A stretch of 64,000 nucleotides of DNA, from the NCBI RefSeq assembly GCF_013260645.1, contig NZ_CP053921.1, forward strand, positions 1,116,001 to 1,180,000, read 5' to 3'. Within the stretch, counting starts at the first letter, position 1. Each line of letters opens with the position of its first letter. The stretch is from Erythrobacter mangrovi (GTDB taxonomy: Bacteria; Pseudomonadota; Alphaproteobacteria; Sphingomonadales; Sphingomonadaceae). The notes under the pieces are model-generated. The model was not told the DNA's origin. It saw nothing but the letters and a program-made list of their open reading frames with translations, and searched no databases. Below are positions 18,837-27,607 of the stretch, piece by piece. A program made the position numbers and the translations under genes.

Positions 18837-20177
18837 ATGAAAATCGCCGCCCTGCTTCGTTCGGCCGCCCTTGTCACAGCCGTGGCGATCATTCCCGCCA
18901 CGACTGCGGGGGTCGCACAGGTCGAAGGCCGCGCAGGTCCTGAATTCGCGAAAGTTCTCGCTGTCTACCAGCGGATCAAGGCGAGCTATGTCGAGACGGT
19001 CGAAGACGACGTGCTGATGCGCGGGATGATCGATGGCATGCTTACCGCACTCGATCCGCATTCCGCCTATCTCGACGGTGGCGACCTCCAGCGGCTCGAA
19101 ACCATGATCGACGGAAACTATTCGGGCCTTGGCCTATCCGTCGTCATGGAAGATGGTGCGGTGAAGATAATCTCCCCGTTCCGCGGCAGCCCTGCGGAGA
19201 AGGCGGGTCTTAAGGCGGGCGACTTCATCACCCATCTCGATGGCAAGCTGATCTACGGCGGTAGCCTCGACGAAGCGGTGGCGCAGATGCGCGGCAAGGA
19301 GGGCACGCAGATACAACTGACCGTATTCCGCACGGGGCGAGAAGAGCCCTTCGACGTGACCGTGACCCGAGGGGTGATCGAACTCGAACCCGTCACCGGG
19401 GAACTCGAGGACGGCAATATCGGCCACATCATGATCAACGAGTTCTCGCGCGACGTCGGCAGCGATGTGTTTTCCGCGTGGCAGGAGCTGCGCGAAAAGG
19501 CCACCGGGCGGATAAATGGGCTGGTGCTTGACCTGCGCTCGAACCCCGGCGGAAGCCTCGACGAGGCCGTCGCTCTGTCCGACCTGTTCCTGTCCGATGG
19601 ACGCATCGTTTCGCAGCGCGGACGCGCGCGGGGCGAGAATATCACCTACGATGCGGAGACCGTTTTCCGCGGTGACATCGCCGAAGGCTTGCCGATTATC
19701 GTGCTGATCGATTCCGGCTCGGCCTCGGCCTCCGAAATCGTCGCAGGTGCGCTGCAGGACCACCGCCGCGCGGTCGTCATGGGCGAACGCAGCTTCGGCA
19801 AGGGCAGCGTCCAGTCGCTGCTGCCGCTGGGCCGGGATGCCGCGCTCAAGCTCACCACGGCGCGTTACTACACGCCTTCGGGACATTCGGTGCAGGAAGG
19901 TGGGATCAAGCCTGACATCGCGGTGCCGCAGCTTAGCGACCCGGATCTGGCCAAGAAGGCCAAGTTCACCCTGCGCGAATCCGATCTGCGGGGCCATCTG
20001 ATCAACGAAGCAGGGTTGGCTGACGAGGCGTTCGAGAAGGATCAGCGTGAAGATCCGCGCTTCCAGCTGACGGCCGAGCAGCTCGAGAAGAAGGGGATCA
20101 AGGACTTCCAGCTCCACTATGCGCTGGAAACCTTACGCCGCACCGCGCCGAACAAGGTTGCCGCACGCTCCCGATAG
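18837..20177 (+). CDS. ctpA: Carboxy-terminal processing protease (S41 family)
   Basis: 446-residue S41 periplasmic protease. Signal peptide (about 1-27), N-terminal helical region, PDZ domain (about 85-170) containing FRGSPAEKAGLKAGDFIT, and the S41 catalytic core with the nucleophile in DSGSASASEIVAGALQDH and the general-base lysine in GERSFGKGSVQSLLPL. Start at ATG 18837 with GGAG upstream; a longer frame from 18771 lacks a signal peptide at its start. Likely trims envelope proteins, perhaps those linked to the upstream EnvC-like activator. Confidence 0.93.
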   Translation: MKIAALLRSAALVTAVAIIPATTAGVAQVEGRAGPEFAKVLAVYQRIKASYVETVEDDVLMRGMIDGMLTALDPHSAYLDGGDLQRLETMIDGNYSGLGLSVVMEDGAVKIISPFRGSPAEKAGLKAGDFITHLDGKLIYGGSLDEAVAQMRGKEGTQIQLTVFRTGREEPFDVTVTRGVIELEPVTGELEDGNIGHIMINEFSRDVGSDVFSAWQELREKATGRINGLVLDLRSNPGGSLDEAVALSDLFLSDGRIVSQRGRARGENITYDAETVFRGDIAEGLPIIVLIDSGSASASEIVAGALQDHRRAVVMGERSFGKGSVQSLLPLGRDAALKLTTARYYTPSGHSVQEGGIKPDIAVPQLSDPDLAKKAKFTLRESDLRGHLINEAGLADEAFEKDQREDPRFQLTAEQLEKKGIKDFQLHYALETLRRTAPNKVAARSR

Positions 20178-20193
20178 GGTAAACCGCCGAGTG

Positions 20194-20670
20194 ATGGATG
20201 TGTCGCCCCCCTTCCGGACCGCGCGTGCTCTCGCACTGGCTGTCCCCGCCCTGCTGCTCGCCGGCGCCTATGTCTCGCAATATGGCTTCGGCCTTTACCC
20301 CTGCGAGATGTGCTGGTGGCAACGCTACCCGCACTTTGCCGCCGTGGCGCTTGCCCTGCTCGGCTTCGTCATCGCACCGCAACGGCTATGGGTGGCACTC
20401 GCGGCATTGGCCGTGCTGGTCTCAGGCGTGATCGGGCTGTTCCACGCCGGGGTCGAATATGATTGGTGGCCCGGTATCACCTCCTGTGCAGCCATATTCT
20501 CCGAAGGGACGGGCAATGCGCTGGAGGACATCATGAACACCCCGCTGGTGCGCTGCGACGAACCGGCCTGGACGTTGTTCGGCATTAGCCTGGCCGGGTT
20601 CAACTTCCTCATTTCGACCGCCGCAGGGCTCGCGATCCTCGTGCTGCTGGGCAAGGATCGCGCTGCGTGA
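20194..20670 (+). CDS. DsbB-family disulfide bond formation protein
   Basis: 158-residue inner-membrane protein with four hydrophobic helices. It has the quinone-linked first cysteine pair in LYPCEMCWWQRYPH and a second periplasmic pair (TSCAAIF and VRCDEP, about 27 residues apart), as in DsbB/DsbI proteins that reoxidise DsbA-like oxidases. No dsbA is adjacent. ATG 20194 is used; GTG 20191 is directly before it. The end overlaps coq7 by 4 bases. Confidence 0.88.
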   Translation: MDVSPPFRTARALALAVPALLLAGAYVSQYGFGLYPCEMCWWQRYPHFAAVALALLGFVIAPQRLWVALAALAVLVSGVIGLFHAGVEYDWWPGITSCAAIFSEGTGNALEDIMNTPLVRCDEPAWTLFGISLAGFNFLISTAAGLAILVLLGKDRAA

Positions 20671-21194
20671 GCAAGGTGCCCGACCATATCGCGCGCATGA
20701 TCCGGGTCGATCAGGCCGGCGAATTCGGTGCGACGCGCATCTATGCCGGGCAGCTTGCCGTCCTGGGCAATCGCGGCCCGCACGCCACGGCAATCGCCGG
20801 AATGGCCGAACAGGAGGCCGATCATCGCGCGAAGTTCGATGCACTCATGGCTCGGCGTGGCGTTCGGCCAACCGCGTTGCAGCCGTTCTGGGACCGCGCG
20901 GGCTTCGCGCTGGGCGCAGTCACTGCGCTGATCGGGCCCGAGGCGGCGATGGCCTGCACTGCGGCGATCGAGACCGAGATCGACAATCACTACACCCGCC
21001 AGCTCGACGAGCTTCACGCCAGCGGCGAAGATCCCGAACTGGCCGGATTGATCGAAGAGTTCCGCGAAGACGAACGCGAACATCGCGATGCGGCGCTTGC
21101 TGCCGGGGCGGAACGCGCACCGGCCTATCCGCTGCTATCCGGACTGATCAGGCTCGGCTGCCGGGCCGCGATCAGGCTTTCGGAACGCGTTTGA
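20667..21194 (+). CDS. coq7: Demethoxyubiquinone hydroxylase (Coq7 family)
   Basis: 175-residue di-iron monooxygenase that hydroxylates the C6 position in ubiquinone synthesis. The six ligands of the ferritin-like site are present: Glu in DQAGEFGATRIY, ExxH in EQEADHRAKFD, Glu in ETEIDNHY, and ExxH in FREDEREHRDAA. Starts at GTG 20667, overlapping the stop of the dsbB-like gene; the neighbour also depends on quinone, a plausible reason for coupling. Confidence 0.93.
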   Translation: MSKVPDHIARMIRVDQAGEFGATRIYAGQLAVLGNRGPHATAIAGMAEQEADHRAKFDALMARRGVRPTALQPFWDRAGFALGAVTALIGPEAAMACTAAIETEIDNHYTRQLDELHASGEDPELAGLIEEFREDEREHRDAALAAGAERAPAYPLLSGLIRLGCRAAIRLSERV

Positions 21195-21281
21195 GGGGAT
21201 TAAGCCGCATTCGTGCGCGCTTCATGGGTGGTTCACCGGCGCACAGGCGTAATGCGCCAACCAGATAAGGACGAGCTTTCG

Positions 21282-21848
21282 ATGACCAGGACTCTCCCGC
21301 TGCTTGCAGCACTCGCCAGCACTGCGTTTGCCGTTCCTGCTTCGGCACAGGAAACCGTCGATACCGGTGATGACAGCTACAACATGGTCATCGTCTATGG
21401 CGATGACACGTGCCCGCAGTCGACGGTCGATCAGATCGTCGTTTGTGCGCGCAAGGCCGAAAGCGAACGATACCGGATTCCCGAACGCCTGCGCCTTTCC
21501 GACAGCCCCGAGAACCAGGCCTGGGCAGAACGGGTCGAGCGGTTCGAGACAATTGGCAGCTTCGGCGCCCTGTCCTGTTCGCCGACCGGTGCGGGCGGCT
21601 TCACCGGCTGCACCCAGCAATTGATCGATGCCGCCTATGCCGACAAGGAAAACAGCTCGGAGGTTCGCTTCGGCCAGCTGGTTGCCGAGGCGCGGGCCGA
21701 ACGCCTTTCAACCATCGATGCCGAGGCGGCTGCCGAGCAGGAGCGCGTAGAAATGATCGAGCGCGAATACCAGGAGCGGCTGGAACGCGAACGTGACGGT
21801 GAAGGCCCGGCCGAAACCGCCGAGGAATTGCCCCAGCCCGAAGGCTAA
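21282..21848 (+). CDS. Secreted protein of unknown function
   Basis: 188 residues. A clear signal peptide (MTRTLPLLAALASTAFAVPA, cleavage near ASA-QE) is followed by a compact domain with four cysteines (DDTCPQ, VVCARK, LSCSPT, TGCTQQ) that could form two disulfides, and a C-terminal Glu/Arg-rich helix from about residue 135. AAGGA precedes ATG 21282. I recognise similar proteins only as hypothetical in sphingomonads. Probably periplasmic. Confidence 0.75.
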   Translation: MTRTLPLLAALASTAFAVPASAQETVDTGDDSYNMVIVYGDDTCPQSTVDQIVVCARKAESERYRIPERLRLSDSPENQAWAERVERFETIGSFGALSCSPTGAGGFTGCTQQLIDAAYADKENSSEVRFGQLVAEARAERLSTIDAEAAAEQERVEMIEREYQERLERERDGEGPAETAEELPQPEG

Positions 21849-21892
21849 GCAGCCTCTATCGCAGCTTAACCATTTACGGTTACGAGGGCGGC

Positions 21893-23014
21893 ATGGCCGC
21901 CAAGCGCAAGATCCTTACCGTGTTCGGCACCCGTCCGGAGGCGATCAAGCTGTTCCCGCTGGTGCATGCCCTGGCGGCGGACGATCGGTTCGACAGTCGC
22001 GTGTGCATCTCCGCGCAGCATCGCGAGATGCTCGACCAGGTACTCGCAATCGCGGGGATCGTACCCGATCATGACCTCGACCTGATGACGCCCGGCCAGA
22101 CGCTCGATGCGCTGACTGCACGGGCCCTGGTCGAGATCGGCAAGGTGCTCGACGCGGAGCAGCCCGATTGGGTGGTGGTACAGGGCGATACCACGACGGT
22201 GATGGCCGGTGCCATCGCCGCCTATTATCGCAAGATCCCGGTCTGCCATGTGGAAGCCGGACTGCGCAGCGGCGACATCCATCATCCCTGGCCGGAAGAG
22301 GTCAACCGCCGTGTCGTGGGCGGCTTTGCAGCGCTCCATTGCGCGCCGACTGGAACCGCGCGCGAGGCCCTGCTGCGCGAGAACGTCGATCCGGCGACCG
22401 TCCATGTCACGGGCAATACGGTGATCGATGCGCTGCACTGGGTGACTCGACGGATCGAGCAAGATCCTCCGCTGGCGTCCGGCCTTGCCGAACTCGAAGC
22501 GCGCTTCGCGGGCAAACGGATCATCGGCATGACCAGCCATCGCCGCGAGAACTTCGGTACGGGCATGCAAAGCATTGCCAAGGCAGTGAAACGGATCGCT
22601 GCGCGTCCCGATGTGGCGGTGATCTTCCCTATCCACCTGAACCCCAATGTGCGCGCCGTGATGAAAGAGATTCTGGCCGGTCTCGACAATGTCGCTCTGC
22701 TCGAACCGCTCGACTATCCGAATTTCGCCCGCCTGCTCTCTATCTCGCACCTCATGTTGACCGATAGCGGTGGGGTTCAGGAAGAGGCGCCCGCGTTGGG
22801 CAAGCCGGTGCTGGTGATGCGTCAGACCACCGAACGACCCGAGGGGGTCTCGGCCGGGACCGCCAGGCTGGTGGGAACCGATGCCGATGCAATCGTGCGG
22901 GAGACCATGCGCCTGCTCGATGACGATGCCACCTACGCGGCGATGGCACGGGCGCACAATCCTTTCGGCGATGGGCATTCGGCGGCGCGCATCGCCGACC
23001 TCCTCGCAGGTTAG
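21893..23014 (+). CDS. wecB: UDP-N-acetylglucosamine 2-epimerase (non-hydrolysing)
   Basis: 373-residue enzyme interconverting UDP-GlcNAc and UDP-ManNAc for surface polysaccharide. Family motifs: VFGTRPEAIKLFPLVHAL, VQGDTTTVMAGAIAAYY, CHVEAGLRSGDIHHPWPEE with EVNRR, VTGNTVIDALHW, TSHRRENFG, and the UDP-binding LLTDSGGVQEEAPALGKPVL near 290-310 (first residues differ). No wecC or other polysaccharide gene is adjacent. Confidence 0.94.
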   Translation: MAAKRKILTVFGTRPEAIKLFPLVHALAADDRFDSRVCISAQHREMLDQVLAIAGIVPDHDLDLMTPGQTLDALTARALVEIGKVLDAEQPDWVVVQGDTTTVMAGAIAAYYRKIPVCHVEAGLRSGDIHHPWPEEVNRRVVGGFAALHCAPTGTAREALLRENVDPATVHVTGNTVIDALHWVTRRIEQDPPLASGLAELEARFAGKRIIGMTSHRRENFGTGMQSIAKAVKRIAARPDVAVIFPIHLNPNVRAVMKEILAGLDNVALLEPLDYPNFARLLSISHLMLTDSGGVQEEAPALGKPVLVMRQTTERPEGVSAGTARLVGTDADAIVRETMRLLDDDATYAAMARAHNPFGDGHSAARIADLLAG

Positions 23015-23074
23015 TAAATGGCAGTGCCGCTGAACATGCCGACCCGCGCTGCCTGATCGAAGGTTGCCTGAAGC

Positions 23075-23905
23075 CTAAGCCTTGTCGAGCGCGATGTCGG
23101 GCGCGTCTTCCTGCTTCATGCCAACGACGTGATAGCCCGCATCGACGTGGTGCGTTTCGCCGGTCACGCCGCTCGACAGGTCCGAGAGGAAATAGAGACC
23201 CGATCCGCCCACGTCCTCGATGGTGACGTTGCGACGCAGTGGCGAATTGTATTCGTTCCACTTGAGGATGTAGCGGAAGTCGCCGATCCCGCTGGCGGCC
23301 AGCGTCTTGATCGGCCCCGCGCTGATTGCATTGACGCGGATACCCCGAGGGCCAAGGTCGTTGGCCAGGTATTTCACGCTGGTTTCCAACGCCGCCTTGG
23401 CCACGCCCATCACATTGTAGTGCGGGATCACCTTTTCTGCGCCGTAATAGGTCAGCGTCAGGATCGAGCCGCCGCCCGAACCGTCTTCCTGCAGCGGTGG
23501 CATCATCGCCGACGCGCGTTGCGCCACAGCGACGAGGCTGTAGGCGGAGATATTCATGGTCATCAGGAAGTTGTCGAGGCTGGTGTCGACATATTTCCCG
23601 CGCAACTCGTTCTTGTCCGAGAAGCCGATGGCATGGACGACGAAATCGATCGTGTCCCACCGCGCCTTGAGCGTCTCGAAGGCGCGGTCGAGCGCGGCCA
23701 TGTCGGAGACGTCGCAGTCGAAGGTGAAGTCGCTGCCCAGCTCTGCCGCCAGCGGCTCCACGCGCCGCTTGAGCGCCTCGCCCTGGTAGGAGAACGCCAG
23801 TTCGGCGCCTTCGTCGGCAAGCTTTTTGGCAATGCCCCAGGCCAGAGACTTGTCATTGGCGAGGCCCATGATCAGCCCGCGCTTGCCTGCCATCAACCCG
23901 CTCAT
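23075..23905 (-). CDS. fabI: Enoyl-ACP reductase (NADH), FabI
   Basis: 276-residue short-chain reductase that reduces enoyl-ACP in fatty acid elongation. N-terminal GKRGLIMGLANDKSLAWGIA is the FabI nucleotide site; the catalytic tyrosine and lysine follow the Y-x6-K spacing in PHYNVMGVAKAALETSV, with YYGAEKVIPHY just before. ATG 23905 overlaps the stop of the upstream membrane-protein gene (ATGA), so it is the third gene of a dnaJ-like/yihY/fabI operon. Confidence 0.95.
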   Translation of the reverse strand: MSGLMAGKRGLIMGLANDKSLAWGIAKKLADEGAELAFSYQGEALKRRVEPLAAELGSDFTFDCDVSDMAALDRAFETLKARWDTIDFVVHAIGFSDKNELRGKYVDTSLDNFLMTMNISAYSLVAVAQRASAMMPPLQEDGSGGGSILTLTYYGAEKVIPHYNVMGVAKAALETSVKYLANDLGPRGIRVNAISAGPIKTLAASGIGDFRYILKWNEYNSPLRRNVTIEDVGGSGLYFLSDLSSGVTGETHHVDAGYHVVGMKQEDAPDIALDKA

Positions 23906-24924
23906 GCAGCGTGCTCCTCTTCTTCCATTTCCTTCGTCAACGCCGCCCGCCTCGGCTCGTCGTCCTGCCCGATGTGGCTCAGTTCTTCCTCGGGCGATTC
24001 CGCCAAGGCTGCGTTGAGTTCCGCGCCGATAACGACACCGAGCCCGACAAGCCAGAAAAAGAACATGGCGATCATGACCCCAGCCAAGCCGCCATAGGTC
24101 AGGTCATAGGTGAAGAACTGGCGGACCAGGGGAGGCATCAGCGTCGTGGCGGCCATCCACCACAGGGTCGTGATCAACGCTCCGGGCCATTTGGGATAGC
24201 GCCGGCGGCGATAGCGTGTCGGCGTCAGGCCCAGGAAGGTCGCGTAGAGCGAACCGAACACGACAAGCGCCGGGATGGCCTGGCTCAGTCGCAGTTCGGC
24301 AATCCGGTCGAGCAATTGCGGGAAATAAGCGGAAATCATCTGCTGCGCAGCACCGATCGTGACCTGCGCGATCAGCGCCAGCATCAGCAGCAGGACAGTG
24401 CCCAAGATCGCGAGGGTCGAAAGCAGGCGATTCTTCCAGAATGCCCGGGTTGGTACCGTACCATAGGCTCGCCGCAGGATGTCGCGGATGGTCTCGACGA
24501 GACTGCCGACGGTCCAGAGTGCGACCAGGGCGCCGACCCAGAGCAACCAACCGCTGCGCGCATCGACGACATTCAGGGCCACCGGCTGGATCACATTGGC
24601 GACCATCGGCGGAACCGCCAAGAGCACCGTGTTGATTGCCGCCGCGCGTTCGGCCTGTTCGCCAAACAGCGAAAACACCGCCGCCCCGAGGATGAAAAAG
24701 GGGAAGATCGACAGCATGGCAAGATAGGCAAGATTGCCGGCGTGGATGAAGCCATCGTGCCACGCGCCGATCGCTGTGCGCTTGGCCACTTGCCAGGCGC
24801 GCGTACCTGGACCGAGGTGGTATTCGATCCGCCCACGCAGGTCCTGTGCAGCCTTGCGACGAGCCTCGGGGGAGAGCGATACGATCTCGTGCTCTTCCAC
24901 CACCGAATGGTCGTGCTTAGTCAA
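23902..24924 (-). CDS. YihY/BrkB family inner-membrane protein
   Basis: 340-residue polytopic membrane protein of the YihY/virulence factor BrkB family, with about six hydrophobic helices; typical family stretches are HAGNLAYLAMLSIFPFFILG and YGGLAGVMIAMFFFWLVGLG. Function in the family is unsettled (once annotated RNase BN). An open frame extends upstream to 25101 but that part lies inside the dnaJ-like gene and looks like shadow sequence; TTG 24924 follows a GGGGTG and directly succeeds the dnaJ-like stop. Confidence 0.85.
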   Translation of the reverse strand: MTKHDHSVVEEHEIVSLSPEARRKAAQDLRGRIEYHLGPGTRAWQVAKRTAIGAWHDGFIHAGNLAYLAMLSIFPFFILGAAVFSLFGEQAERAAAINTVLLAVPPMVANVIQPVALNVVDARSGWLLWVGALVALWTVGSLVETIRDILRRAYGTVPTRAFWKNRLLSTLAILGTVLLLMLALIAQVTIGAAQQMISAYFPQLLDRIAELRLSQAIPALVVFGSLYATFLGLTPTRYRRRRYPKWPGALITTLWWMAATTLMPPLVRQFFTYDLTYGGLAGVMIAMFFFWLVGLGVVIGAELNAALAESPEEELSHIGQDDEPRRAALTKEMEEEEHAA

Positions 24925-24928
24925 ATGG

Positions 24929-25882
24929 CTACACCCCGAGATCGGCCCTTGGGTCGCTTTCGTCCTTCCACCCTTCGAGCCGCTTGGCAAGCGCCTCGAG
25001 GTCTGCCGGGAGCTGGATCTGCAGCGCGACGAGCTGGTCGCCCCTGCTGCCGTCCTTCTTGCTAAAGCCCTTGCCCTTGAGTCGCAGTACGGTCCCGCCA
25101 TGGGTGCCGGCCTTGAGCGTCATCATCACCGGGCCGTCGACCGTCGGCACGCGAATCTTGGCCCCGTTGACCGCTTCATCGAGCGTAATCGGCAGGTCGA
25201 AGCGCACGTCGTCGCCATCGCGGCGGTAAAGCTTGTGCTTCTCGATATCGATCGTGACCAGCCCGTCGCCCGCGCCACCAGGGCCCTGCTCTCCCTTGCC
25301 CTTGAGCCGCATCTGCGTGCCGTTCTCGACCCCCTTGGGCAGCTTGAGGTCGATCGTCTTGCCATCGGCCAACGTGATTCGCTGGTCCTTGAGCGTTGCT
25401 GCATCGATGAAGGGCACGCGCAGGCGATACGCGATATCGGCACCTTTCCTCGGTGGGGGCGGCCTGCGTCCAGCATTGCCGAACGGGCTGCCGCCACGCC
25501 GCGTGCCTCCGCCGAAAAGCCCGTCGAAGATGTCGCCGAGGTCGACTTCCTCGCCGCCGAAGCCCTGGAAATCCTCAGGCCGTGCGCCACGCCCCGATCC
25601 GCCGCCACGGAAACCCCCGCCGCCGAAGCCGCCGCCCATCCCGGCAAAGGGATTGGCCGGATTGCCGTCCGCGTCGATCTCGCCGCGGTCGAAGCGCGCA
25701 CGCTTGTCCGCGTCCGACAGCAGGTCGTAAGCCTGGGTCACCTCGGAAAAACGCTCGGCGGCCTTGGGGTTGTCCTTGTTACGATCGGGATGGAGCTCCT
25801 TCGCCAGCTTGCGATAGGCGCTCTTGATATCCTTCTCGGACGCGGTGCGGGCAACGCCAAGGGTGGAATAGGGATCGGCCAT
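24929..25882 (-). CDS. DnaJ-class co-chaperone of the CbpA type
   Basis: 317-residue J-domain protein. J domain at residues 1-68 with HPD in AKELHPDRNKDNP; then a Gly/Phe-rich region (GGGFGGGGFRGGG) and a DnaJ C-terminal substrate domain (LRVPFIDAATLKDQRITLAD onward). The cysteine-rich zinc finger of DnaJ is absent, so it is CbpA-like and should stimulate DnaK. First gene of the operon with yihY and fabI; a possible heat-shock promoter lies directly upstream. Confidence 0.92.
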   Translation of the reverse strand: MADPYSTLGVARTASEKDIKSAYRKLAKELHPDRNKDNPKAAERFSEVTQAYDLLSDADKRARFDRGEIDADGNPANPFAGMGGGFGGGGFRGGGSGRGARPEDFQGFGGEEVDLGDIFDGLFGGGTRRGGSPFGNAGRRPPPPRKGADIAYRLRVPFIDAATLKDQRITLADGKTIDLKLPKGVENGTQMRLKGKGEQGPGGAGDGLVTIDIEKHKLYRRDGDDVRFDLPITLDEAVNGAKIRVPTVDGPVMMTLKAGTHGGTVLRLKGKGFSKKDGSRGDQLVALQIQLPADLEALAKRLEGWKDESDPRADLGV

Positions 25883-25890
25883 GGCGTGTT

Positions 25891-25919
25891 AGCTAGGTGT
25901 AACGCTTCTTGCGCGCAAG
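25891..25919 (-). promoter_or_regulatory. Candidate RpoH (heat-shock) promoter of the dnaJ-like operon
   Basis: On the minus strand CTTG (25916-25919) is followed after 18 bases by CCTAGCT (25891-25897). This fits the alphaproteobacterial RpoH pattern CTTG-N17/18-CYTATnT with one mismatch. Only 8 bases separate it from the ATG, so transcription would begin at or near the start codon. Confidence 0.35.
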
Positions 25920-26072
25920 CGTCCGCAGTTTCCTACGTTACTGTCGAGAGCTAGGTGAAGGAAATGTCGGGCGTTGCTCCCTGTCTGCGATCCTGCCATG
26001 CGGCTACCGTTACTGCTGCGGTATTTATCGGCAGGACAGTGTTCCATGTGTTCCATGTTTCAGGATCGAGCG

Positions 26073-26681
26073 ATGCAAGCTGAACAGAGCGCCATTCCCG
26101 AGACCGATCCCTTCGCCCTGTTCGAAGCATGGTTCGGCGAAGCGAAGGCGAGCGAGCCCAACGATGCCAACGCCATGGCGCTGGCAACGGCGGCACCCGG
26201 CGGGTTTCCCTCGGTCCGAATGGTGCTGCTCAAGGGCCATGGGCCCGACGGGTTCGTGTTCTACACCAATGCCGAAAGCCGCAAGGGCGAACAGATTCGC
26301 GCCAACATGCGCGCAGCCTTGCTGTTCCACTGGAAGAGCCTGCGGCGCCAGATCCGTATCGAAGGCCCGCTCAGCGAAGTGAGCGAGGCTGAGGCCGACG
26401 CCTATTTCCATTCCCGCCCGCGCGTTTCGCAGATTGGTTCGGCTGCGTCGGACCAGTCGCGACCCCTGCCTGAGCGACAAATCTACCTTGATCGTGTCGC
26501 CGCGCTCGAGGCCCGCTTTCCCGAAGGCGACATCCCGCGACCGCCGCATTGGACCGGCTTCCGCCTGAGCCCGCGGCGAATCGAATTCTGGCGCGATCGC
26601 GAGTTCCGCCTGCACGACCGTCGCCTGTTCACTCGCGACAAGGAAGAGGAGGCGTGGTCCAACACGCTTTTGTATCCGTGA
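26073..26681 (+). CDS. pdxH: Pyridoxamine/pyridoxine 5'-phosphate oxidase
   Basis: 202-residue FMN enzyme that makes pyridoxal 5'-phosphate. Motifs: FPSVRMVLLKGHGPDGFVFY, TNAESRKGEQIRAN, RQIRIEGPLSEVS, SRPRVSQIGSAASDQSRPLP, and the substrate-binding C-terminal PPHWTGFRLSPRRIEFWRDR with RLHDRRL. ATG 26073 is preceded by AGGA at 8 bases; upstream in-frame starts would add an unconserved leader. Its stop overlaps the CDF transporter start. Confidence 0.94.
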   Translation: MQAEQSAIPETDPFALFEAWFGEAKASEPNDANAMALATAAPGGFPSVRMVLLKGHGPDGFVFYTNAESRKGEQIRANMRAALLFHWKSLRRQIRIEGPLSEVSEAEADAYFHSRPRVSQIGSAASDQSRPLPERQIYLDRVAALEARFPEGDIPRPPHWTGFRLSPRRIEFWRDREFRLHDRRLFTRDKEEEAWSNTLLYP

Positions 26682-27607
26682 GCATCGAACGCGCTCGGCT
26701 GACGCGCTCGGCGGCACTCGCGTCGATCACCATGGCGGTGTTCCTGGTCACCTTGAAGACCTGGGCCACATGGAAGACGGGCTCCACCGCCATGCTCGGC
26801 AGCCTGGCCGATTCCGGGCTCGACCTCATTGCCAGCCTTGCCACGCTGGTGGGCGTCTGGATCGCTGCGATGCCTGCGGACTCCGAGCATCGTTTCGGGC
26901 ATGGCAAGGCCGAGGCGCTCGCCGCGATCGTCCAGGTCATGCTCATCTCGGTTTCCGCCTTTGGAATTGCGGTGCGAGCCATTGGCCAGTTGATGTCGGG
27001 CAGCGAAACCACTGCAGCAGCCGAGGGCATCGGCGTTTCGGTGATCGCCATCCTCGCCACGCTGGCTCTGGTGGCCTGGCAGCGCCATGTCATTTCCCGC
27101 ACCGGCTCGGTGGCGATCAAGACCGACAACATCCACTACCAGTCCGACCTCCTGCTCAATCTCGCGGTCATCGCCGCGCTGGTGGTCGATCAGTACCTTG
27201 GGTTTTCGGAGGCCGATCCGCTGTTCGGCCTCGGCATCGCTGCTTGGCTGGCATGGGGCGCGTTCAATGCGGCGAGCGAAGCGGTCGACCACCTGATGGA
27301 CAAGGAGTGGCCGGAGGAGCGGCGCGAGGAATTCCTTGCCGTGCTGGCACGCCATCCCGAACTGCGCGGCGTGCACGACCTGCGTACCCGCACCAGCGGT
27401 GCCATCGACTTCGTCCAGTTCCATGCCGCCATGGACGGATCGAAGCCGTTGCGCGAAGTGCACCAGATCATGGACGAGCTTGAGGCGCGGATCGAGGCCG
27501 AGTTTCCCGGTGTCGAAGTGCTCATCCACCCCGACCCCGAAGGGCTGGTCAATGAAGTAGGCGATGCCGCCGAGGAATTGCTGCCCGAGCTCAAGGACCA
27601 GGCGTGA
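26678..27607 (+). CDS. Cation diffusion facilitator transporter (FieF-like)
   Basis: 309-residue CDF exporter of divalent metals. Six transmembrane segments to about residue 205, with metal-site residues in LGSLADSGLDLIAS (helix II) and KTDNIHYQSDLLLN (helix V), and EHRFGHGKAEALAA after helix II; a C-terminal cytoplasmic ferredoxin-like domain ends in HPDPEG. Could carry Fe, Zn, Cd or Co. GTG 26678 overlaps the pdxH stop (GTGA), and the gene itself overlaps the phzF-like gene by 4 bases. Confidence 0.9.
   Translation: MSIERARLTRSAALASITMAVFLVTLKTWATWKTGSTAMLGSLADSGLDLIASLATLVGVWIAAMPADSEHRFGHGKAEALAAIVQVMLISVSAFGIAVRAIGQLMSGSETTAAAEGIGVSVIAILATLALVAWQRHVISRTGSVAIKTDNIHYQSDLLLNLAVIAALVVDQYLGFSEADPLFGLGIAAWLAWGAFNAASEAVDHLMDKEWPEERREEFLAVLARHPELRGVHDLRTRTSGAIDFVQFHAAMDGSKPLREVHQIMDELEARIEAEFPGVEVLIHPDPEGLVNEVGDAAEELLPELKDQA

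Noticed and set aside
21864..21885. TTAACCATTTACGGTTA before wecB as a CtrA site
   Set aside because: Only one TTAA half-site has correct form; the second half does not match at seven-base spacing.
24925..25101. Longer start for the YihY-like protein
   Set aside because: The added residues overlap the dnaJ-like gene and are Ser/Arg-rich shadow sequence.
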